In this document: one piece after another, positions 57,109-64,000 of the stretch
How positions within the stretch are numbered: the first letter of the stretch is position 1
How the letters are laid out: every line of letters starts with the position of its first letter
Source of the DNA: Argentina anserina
Taxonomy: Eukaryota > Streptophyta > Magnoliopsida > Rosales > Rosaceae
Reading direction: 5' to 3'
NCBI RefSeq assembly: GCF_933775445.1
Contig: NC_065874.1
Coordinates: 21,150,501-21,214,500, forward strand
DNA length: 64,000 bases
Notes under the pieces: model-generated
The model's input: the letters and a program-made list of their open reading frames with translations, nothing else
Told to the model about the DNA's origin: nothing
Databases searched by the model: none
Position numbers and translations under genes: made by a program

Positions 57109-57283
57109 CAATCTCGTTCACACGGTCAATAGCTGACCATGAAATTCATGTTCAAACATCATTGAATGTAAATCCAATGGTGAAGAGAATCTCTTTAAAA
57201 TTGAGTTATTTTGTTTTCAATCCTTAGATTTACATCTAATGGTGATTGAGCATAAATTCTAAATGACCGTGTGAACGGAATTG
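57109..57283. mobile_element. MITE with terminal inverted repeats and 10-bp target duplication
   Basis: 175 bp. The left end is CAATCTCGTTCACACGGTCA and the right end read on the other strand is CAATTCCGTTCACACGGTCA, so 18 of 20 bases match, and the arms continue to pair imperfectly inward. TCAAAACAGG flanks it at 57099-57108 and 57284-57293. A 9-11 bp duplication is typical of Mutator-like elements. It has no coding capacity. Confidence 0.88.
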
Positions 57284-57750
57284 TCAAAACAGGTGTCCAA
57301 CAAAGAACCCAACCACACATGCAGCCACACAAACACAACCCAGAAACCCAACCAACCCAACCCGACCCGGTGGCATTTTTGAACAATACTACTACATCTT
57401 CCGGATGAATAACCTTTAGTAAATAAATCTGAGTTCATTCAATCAGCAGTTCATCCAATAAGCAAGTTTCAGAATTCAAATTTAAAAAACACAATTAATC
57501 ACTAAGAAATCGATTCGCCTGAGGCCACCCCTAAATTCGTGAATGGTAGTATCAAATATACATGAAAAAGAGCCGCAGCTTGAGCAGGAACTGTTGGTAT
57601 ATAGTGAATGTTTCTCTATTAACTCACAATATTTTTTTCTGAGTGCATCTTATTTATGAAGACATGGAGGATATATATATAAACTGGACTATCATTTACA
57701 TTTCCGCCTTGAATACAAGATCACAAGGGTATATGACTGGAACATGTAAT

Positions 57751-60700
57751 CTAAGTGGTGGTTGTCAAACGCTTTACAGGAGCCTTGAGAGAAGATAGGT
57801 ACTTCGCATCGGCCTTATCTATTCCGTTGAAAAGATAACTGAAAGGAGGCATCTCTATGTACTTGCCGGATCCAGGAACAACCTTGAGTTCGTCATTCTG
57901 CCAAACAACTCTTCCACCAGATATAGTGACTTCAACTTTTCCCTGATAAAATGTAGCATGAAGTAAATTGAATGCATTTAGAAAGTTATACAGATGTACA
58001 ACATACACATTAGTTCTAAAACTAATGCTGAGGTATATTTTGACATGTAGATAGACATATGATTGAGGGGACAAAACTGATAGTAGGAAACATATAGTTA
58101 AACAGTAGTGATCCGATTACCTTCCCTTTCCATCCCTCATAGACATTGGTATCAGATCTAGAGTGGTGGGACTTTGCACTTATTTCAAAGCTCGAGTTTG
58201 GATTTAATATAATTATATCTGCATCTGATCCAGCACGAATTGCTCCTTTCCTCGGATATATATTGAAAATTCTAGCACTGAGAGTATAGTGGACATGAAA
58301 TCAATTTGCCATACTTTGGGCCGCATGACATTTATATAATCAAGTGCAAGTCCCCGATTTTCTCTTAAGTTTCAGATATAAGCAAAGGAAAGAGAGATAC
58401 CATTCAGCACTTGTCAACCGCACATAGTCAGTGACAGAAATTTGACCAGATTCCTACAAGTAACACAGCAAAGGAGTGATTTAATTCAAAGAACAAGAAA
58501 ATCTCATTTCGGACTGCTCATTTTGAAGGATGTGCATGCAGTAACTATTTAGTAGCTTACCACCATTGTATCCCATAGGACATGCATCCTCTCCTCAATA
58601 CCTAATTATCAGTTTATTTGATTAGCAGGAAAAAAAAGTTGGCATGTATACAAAGCAGACCATATAATATATATATCAATAATATCAAAGATTATTTCTC
58701 CACCTACCATTAACACCATTTGGAATTTTTTGGAAATCATCAATTCCAAAAGCTTTCTGTGTAGAATTGAAGGTACAATGATCGGTTCCTACCAGCTGCC
58801 GAATACAAAAACTCTTGTAAAGAACAAACATATATTCGTAAAGCAAAAATGTTCAATATTAGACTGCGGCATACGAATTATTGATAGTAAATATTGTAGA
58901 GGAAGCTGCATATTACCAAGAGTATGTTTAAAGAATTAGGGCAGAATATCAAGATTCGAGTTTTAGAAAGTCCTATGATTTTTTCCTTATTGGGATTCGC
59001 TTTATTACCAAGGAATATTTGCTCCATTATTAGGGAATCTTAAAAAAAAAAAAAAAAAAACTTGATCCTAATAGTTCTAGCGTCTTAACCTCTATATATA
59101 GGCCTTTGTAGTCTTTTGCTAGCAGTTTTGAATTAATTACAATTTGAGAACTTTGCTATCCTTCCAGGTTTTTGTGATGCCGCCCACCTTTGTGTTGATG
59201 CTTAAAACCTCTGGGTGTTATGCCTAGAAACCCTACTGTTTTTAATTCCCCTTTCTTTAAAAATGCTTAAACAAACCCTAGGGCAGGTGCGTCCTGCATC
59301 AAGTATTGATTAGCTGTCTGGTTTGGAGTAATGTTCAGGGAAGTGTACATAATCTGGTCATTTCTTCTTTCTATCATTTTCAAACTTGGGTACACTAACC
59401 ATAGGGTCTGAAAAAGATAGCTCTCAGATAACTTTATGTATAAGAGAGACACCTGCAAAATTCCCATTGAAAGAGCTTTTTGGAGGGCTTTATCGTGTCC
59501 TGCGGCCCTGATTGGGGGACTCATTACATACCTAAAAGCTAAACACAATGAGTTCTTTATGCTTAACATGTGATTCACTGACATAAGTTACACCAAAAAT
59601 TAAAAAGAAATGCAACTCCTTACTTGGCAGCAGTGATGAAGTCGGGATCCCAAAGCCAAGACTCATTCAGCACTAACCCAGAGACTACTGGCTCGCCAAT
59701 GACCTTTAGCCCTGTAATTCAAAAGAGTCAATCATTGATATTGATAGATCATAGAAAGGAACATATATGGTGTGGAAAATTTGTTTGGTGTTGAAAACTT
59801 TGTTTATACATAGGAGACTGAATGCCACATAATGAGATACTGAGAACAAAAAAACCAAGAAGGCAAGAACTGTAAATAACTGCAATATGCAGTTCATTAT
59901 TTATTCTCTGTTTTCATGTGTTCCTTTCCAGCTTCCTTCATTTTTAAGCTTCTTGGTCTCTCCAAGTTCCAGAAAGAGGCATAAAAGGATTGACAAATCT
60001 CTGTTGATGCAGGATTACCTAGATCAAAACAGTTACTAAATAACCTAAAGACAACCAACTAGATACAAATATCAATATAATCACTAAAACACCCACAAGA
60101 TCTATGTTGATGCCCTAAATCATTAATCCTGTATTAGGTATCAAGATTCTCTGGCATGATGTTATGTACAGTACCTCTCATCACTCACTAATTTCGACAG
60201 GTGAAGAAGAAAAAACAAAGGATAAAGAATGGCGTAAGTTCAAGAAACTGATACCTGTTTGCTGCTAGATTACAAAGATAATCAACTCAATTGGTCAACA
60301 CACAGTGAAACATTTAGAAAGAAACGAGGCATAGAAATGCCACTGGTTGCATACCATTACCAAGTGAAGAAGCGTTTTCAGGTTAACCAATGCAGCATAG
60401 AAGTCAAACATTAAAAATGATATATTAGTTAGGGAACTTTTCCTAAAACCCAATAGGATGAAACTTCTTCTGGTCAATGAAATAATGATCTGAAAAAAGA
60501 TTTAAAAAAATAATAATAATAATTCAAAGCTTTGACCAATATAGCAAGAATAACACTAAACCTGATTTCCGAGCTTTAGAAATTTCTTCCATGGCATCAA
60601 TGCTCATCACATGAACTACATAAAGAGGGGTATTCACAAAAGTAGCTAATCGAATAGCTCGAGCAGTGGCCTCACCTTCCAGCTGCATGTTGTTGATATC

Positions 60701-62762
60701 ATACATTGAGTCTATATGATCAAATAGAAAATGGGAAACAAATATTTAAGACTGGCAGAAATCCAAAAATAAAATTTGAAAATAAAATTCCATCAAAAAA
60801 ATTTAAAAATTGCAATCATTACACAACTCTGAGGAATTGCATGTTTGTTGTCATGTAGGCCTATGATGCATGGATATGGCAGAAATTTTAAAATGCTGTA
60901 TCGTTTCCATACCCGATACAGATACGCGCTGGATACGTATCCAAACCTATTTTGACATATGTTTGACTTCAGATACGCGTTTGACCAAATGGACACTTCA
61001 AGGATACCTTTTTGGATACATTTTAGGGCCATTTTTATCTTTCTTCATCAATTAAAGATAAAACCATATTTTTTTCATTCCTTTTTTGGGTAACTTCTTG
61101 CTTATTATAGTAAAGCTTATATCAACAATTTAATCAACCTCTTTTCCATTATTTTTATATATGCAAATTTATTCCAATAGTTTCAATAATGTTTATATTT
61201 TTTTATATATATTATAGTATATTAATTTTAATAATTAAAAACGTATCCCGTATCATGTTTTTCTTGAAAATTCACGTATCACGTATCCCCGTATCACATA
61301 TCACACACCACGTATCCATACCCGTGCATCATAGATATAGGCATTACCAAACGTTTTGGACAAATATCTAAGACCCTACATGCTATAAAAATGACGAAAA
61401 TTTACCAAAAAGATAATTTTTACAGAATTATTACCCAATAAAGTACTTTTCCTGTACTACATAGAATGTTGTAATTACTGAACTTAACACTAATGCACCA
61501 AACAATTATTCTTACAGCTCTTGAGATTGCATTTAAACTAAGGGACAATGTAACAGTTACTGCACTGCAGTAAAACTTTTCTGAAAATAATGGGACTGCA
61601 GAAAAGCACAGAAAAAGAAAAAGAACAAGTACTGACCATTCAATTGGATTTCATGGGGGACAACAAAAAATAAATCCTAAAAGTTGGTCTTGCTGGATAT
61701 AAAAGAGCATACATACATTAATATTTCTTCCAGACAAGGAAATACTTTTTTTCTGGACAAACATTTGACGCATTTAGTTCGCTTTCAGATATAATAAGAC
61801 AAGGCATTTGCTTCATTAGAAAGCTAGAAAGAACAGCCTCACCGTTGTTTGGAATCTTTGGATTACTACAATGTCTCTCTGCTCTTACTTTACCTATCAA
61901 TTAAAATTTGCTACTAAAATCTGATGACAGAAGAACATTGATCCATTTACAGAAGAACATTGATACATTAAAATGGTGAGTAACAACATTGTTTGATGAA
62001 AATGATGATAATGTGTTTATTAAAGTGATGCAACAGAAAGCAGTAATTAGTACAGCAAAAGTCTCTTCCGGAAGGGAGAGAATGCAAACTTGTAGTGACT
62101 AACTGATACTGGAATTTCAAAAATCTGGCCATTTTTGGAGATCAGAAAAATATAATACCCATCTGGAGTAAAGTAGTAAGAAACAAAAACATTTAATGTG
62201 ACTCAATTACATTTGCAAAAAAAAAAATATATATATATATATAGTCCTTTGCTAAGGAGGTCCTTATTCATTCTTACGGTGCGGATTTCCTTATTAGTCC
62301 AACTTTTTGATCGAATGTTAACATCTCCAACTAAATAATAATAATAAACATAATATATATATATACAATCCCCTTCTAAAGTGGAGCCCCATTTTAAAAT
62401 TAAAGTGCAAATGTCCTTATTTAACTAGTTTTTTTAATCAATTTTTCACATCTCCACCATTCCGAAATTAGATATGTATGTATAGATCATCCATACAAAA
62501 TTTCACGCAATTTGGTGAACGTTAAGGTATCGAAACACTACTAAATCTATGAACCAACCGAATCTGTCCAACTAGAACCATTCTTGTAAATCATAATTTT
62601 GAAAGCTCAAACGGTCAGTAAATTGAATGAAATTTTGTATGGATGATCTACACATACAAATCTAACTTCTGAATGGTGGAGATATGAAAAGTGATTAAAA
62701 AAACTAGTCAAATAAGGATCTCCGCACTTTAATTTCAAAGTGGGACTCCACTCTGGAAGGGG

Positions 62763-62805
<43 letters not shown>

Positions 62806-63732
62806 CCTCTGGGGGTCTTGAAAGAGGATGTCCCTCTGGACCAGTAATACCAAGTTCCTTCATTCTTTTCTGTCCTTCATGTACAGCATCTCCATTTTCT
62901 GCATGCACCATAGCTAAAGCACCAAGAGACTTGCACTTTTTGAATCCTTGTAGTAGAAGTTCATCGTTGATCATAAGAGACCCCTTATACGCCAGGAAAA
63001 ATTTGAAAGAGTTTATACCTGAATAATGACTCAAAATATTATATAATAGTCAATAGCTAGGCTGATAGTATAACAACACCTAAAACTGATAAAAATTAAA
63101 CCTGAAAAGACAGATAACAAACCTTTTTCTTTAACCATCATTTCCATTTCCTGTGAAACAATTTCATCCCATTTAGTGATTGCCATATGGAAACCATAAT
63201 CCATGCAAGCCTTCGCAGATTTTTTTCCATAAGCTTCCAACCCTGCTGTTAAACTTCCATTAACTGGTATAACAAAGTCAATGTGCATAGTTGTTCCACC
63301 TGCTAATGCTGCAGCCTGACCACTAAAGAAATCATCAATAGTTTCAGTCCCCATGAACTCCATGGCTAGGTGAGTATGGGGATCAATTCCTCCTATTAAT
63401 GTTAAACAGAATTTGCATGTTAGATCCATGTTCTTGCAATTATAAAAGCTTAAGAAACAGAGTTGTCTTTCAGAAATAAACTTGTTTCATTAATGAAGGA
63501 ATAGATACTGCACAAAAGATATCTCGATCTCAGCAAACAAAATAAGTACTGTGAGCTTTTGATTTTAACCTTTCTATTCCATATGCATATCAGGTTTCTT
63601 ACTGATTATTAGCCTTACGTTCTTTGAAACTTTTGAGAAGCTGGAATCAGTTTTACATTCGCAGAGCATGAAAACCTAACCTGGCATGACAAACTTTCCA
63701 TCGGCATCAAGCACAGTAACATCATCACCAAC
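57751..63732 (-). CDS. PYD2: Dihydropyrimidinase (hydantoinase family), 3' eleven exons
   Basis: Exons on the minus strand: 63681-63732, 63123-63392, 62807-63018, 60562-60682, 59624-59711, 59453-59531, 58708-58795, 58561-58601, 58401-58453, 58121-58277 and 57751-57942 (stop 57751-57753). All junctions are GT/AG and join in frame to 450 codons. The enzyme opens the dihydrouracil or dihydrothymine ring to the N-carbamoyl beta-amino acid, the second step of pyrimidine breakdown. In visible numbering the binuclear metal site is complete: His23 and His25 (PHTHLAMEF), Lys119 for carboxylation ([10 protein letters not shown]), His146 (MVHAENGD), His202 (YVVHVMS) and Asp279 (GTDHCTF). About 80 N-terminal residues and the promoter lie beyond 64000, judged by the usual plant length of about 530. 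There is no frameshift or stop, so it appears functional. Gene symbol by analogy with Arabidopsis. Confidence 0.97.
60887..61345. repeat. Cluster of GTATCC / GGATAC motifs (possible DNA-element remnant)
   Basis: The hexamer GTATCC or its complement, with variants GATACG and GTATCA, recurs about fifteen times in two groups, 60895-61015 and 61240-61325, separated by AT-rich DNA. Subterminal motif clusters of this kind are seen in plant DNA transposons. No terminal repeats or target duplication were found. Confidence 0.45.
62243..62335. repeat. Half-copy related to the foldback element
   Basis: This resembles one outer arm of 62367-62765 (GTGCGGATTTCCTTATTAG against GTGCGGAGATCCTTATTTG). It also begins in a TA run. 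It lacks the partner arm. Confidence 0.55.
62367..62765. mobile_element. Foldback MITE-like element in the intron
   Basis: Two inverted arms of about 160 bp (62367-62525 and 62605-62765) are roughly 85-90 percent alike by eye, around a central loop of about 80 bp. The outer ends are AATCCCCTTCTAAAGTGGAG and the matching inverted AATCCCCTTCCAGAGTGGAG. Both ends lie in TA repeats, so a TA target duplication is possible but cannot be proved. It is non-coding. Confidence 0.8.
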
Positions 63733-64000
63733 CTGCCAATAGAGTTAAAGACAAACTGAAATAAACGAGGTACGATAATCTTAAAACACCTGAAAACAAT
63801 AAAAAAACAATGTATACACAATTTGAAGAGTTAACGGAAAGAAATAAAGAAATGGTAAAGTAGAAAAGAGATCTCAATCATATGCATACACATAATTTTA
63901 CAATTTCTAGATAAGTTATTCAATCTTCAAAACTGCTCATTTCAGTATATGCCCCATAAATGAAAGAACATACAATCTTTACAACTGCTCATTAGTATAT
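63733..64000 (-). other. Intron of dihydropyrimidinase, running out of the window
   Basis: Non-coding sequence upstream of exon 63681-63732, whose acceptor is TTGGCAG. The first exon or exons are not in the window. Confidence 0.7.

Larger units (their letters stand above)
60683..62806 (-). other. Largest visible intron of the dihydropyrimidinase gene, with inserted repeats
   Basis: 2124 bp between exons 62807-63018 and 60562-60682. It holds a cluster of GTATCC/GGATAC motifs at 60887-61345, a half-copy and a full foldback element (62243-62335 and 62367-62765), and a (TA)n run at 62764-62803 that ends three bases before the splice donor. The donor itself (GTAATA) is intact. Confidence 0.85.

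Overview
The window is plant nuclear DNA, most likely from a eudicot with a repeat-rich genome. Spliced host exons of a dihydropyrimidinase gene and an NOI/RIN4-like gene lie among Ty3/gypsy LTR retrotransposons of Athila and chromovirus type. The species cannot be named from the sequence. There are no rRNA genes, tRNA genes, CRISPR arrays or bacterial-type operons.

Layout. 1-2062 is unassigned. 2063-18947 is a decayed Athila-like element on the minus strand (tRNA-Asp primer site; gag, protease, RT, RNase H and integrase in broken frames). A later, almost complete chromovirus is nested in its gag leader (10782-16722; identical 5-bp target duplications; tRNA-iMet primer site; polypurine tract; C-terminal chromodomain). 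The Athila element abuts the leader and 5' LTR of a second Athila-like element (18948-21924).

From about 22 to 56 kb the window is a graveyard of LTRs. Seven solo LTRs have perfect 5-bp target duplications: 23115-25033, 27294-33645, 27804-32765, 28841-31465, 35542-38095, 45305-47693 and 54750-55918. An eighth, 43896-45147, has a decayed terminus. Three of them are stacked inside one another (27294-33645). 48114-53846 is a non-coding element that keeps a full 5' LTR, a primer site and a truncated 3' LTR. Its LTR carries three tandem arrays, two of which repeat a perfect hairpin. A block of about 1.6 kb is duplicated (32755-34338 and 41724-43310), and the second copy is fused to a truncated LTR.

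Host genes. 38843-39590 holds the last exons of an NOI/RIN4-like gene with no first exon found and with a duplicated splice acceptor. 57751-63732 (minus strand) holds eleven in-frame exons, 450 codons, of dihydropyrimidinase. All six expected metal and active-site residues are present, and the 5' end lies beyond 64000. Two hairpin MITE-like elements sit just downstream of this gene and in its largest visible intron. The genes do not form an operon or joint pathway; the window shows genes surviving at the edges of successive waves of LTR insertion and LTR-LTR recombination.
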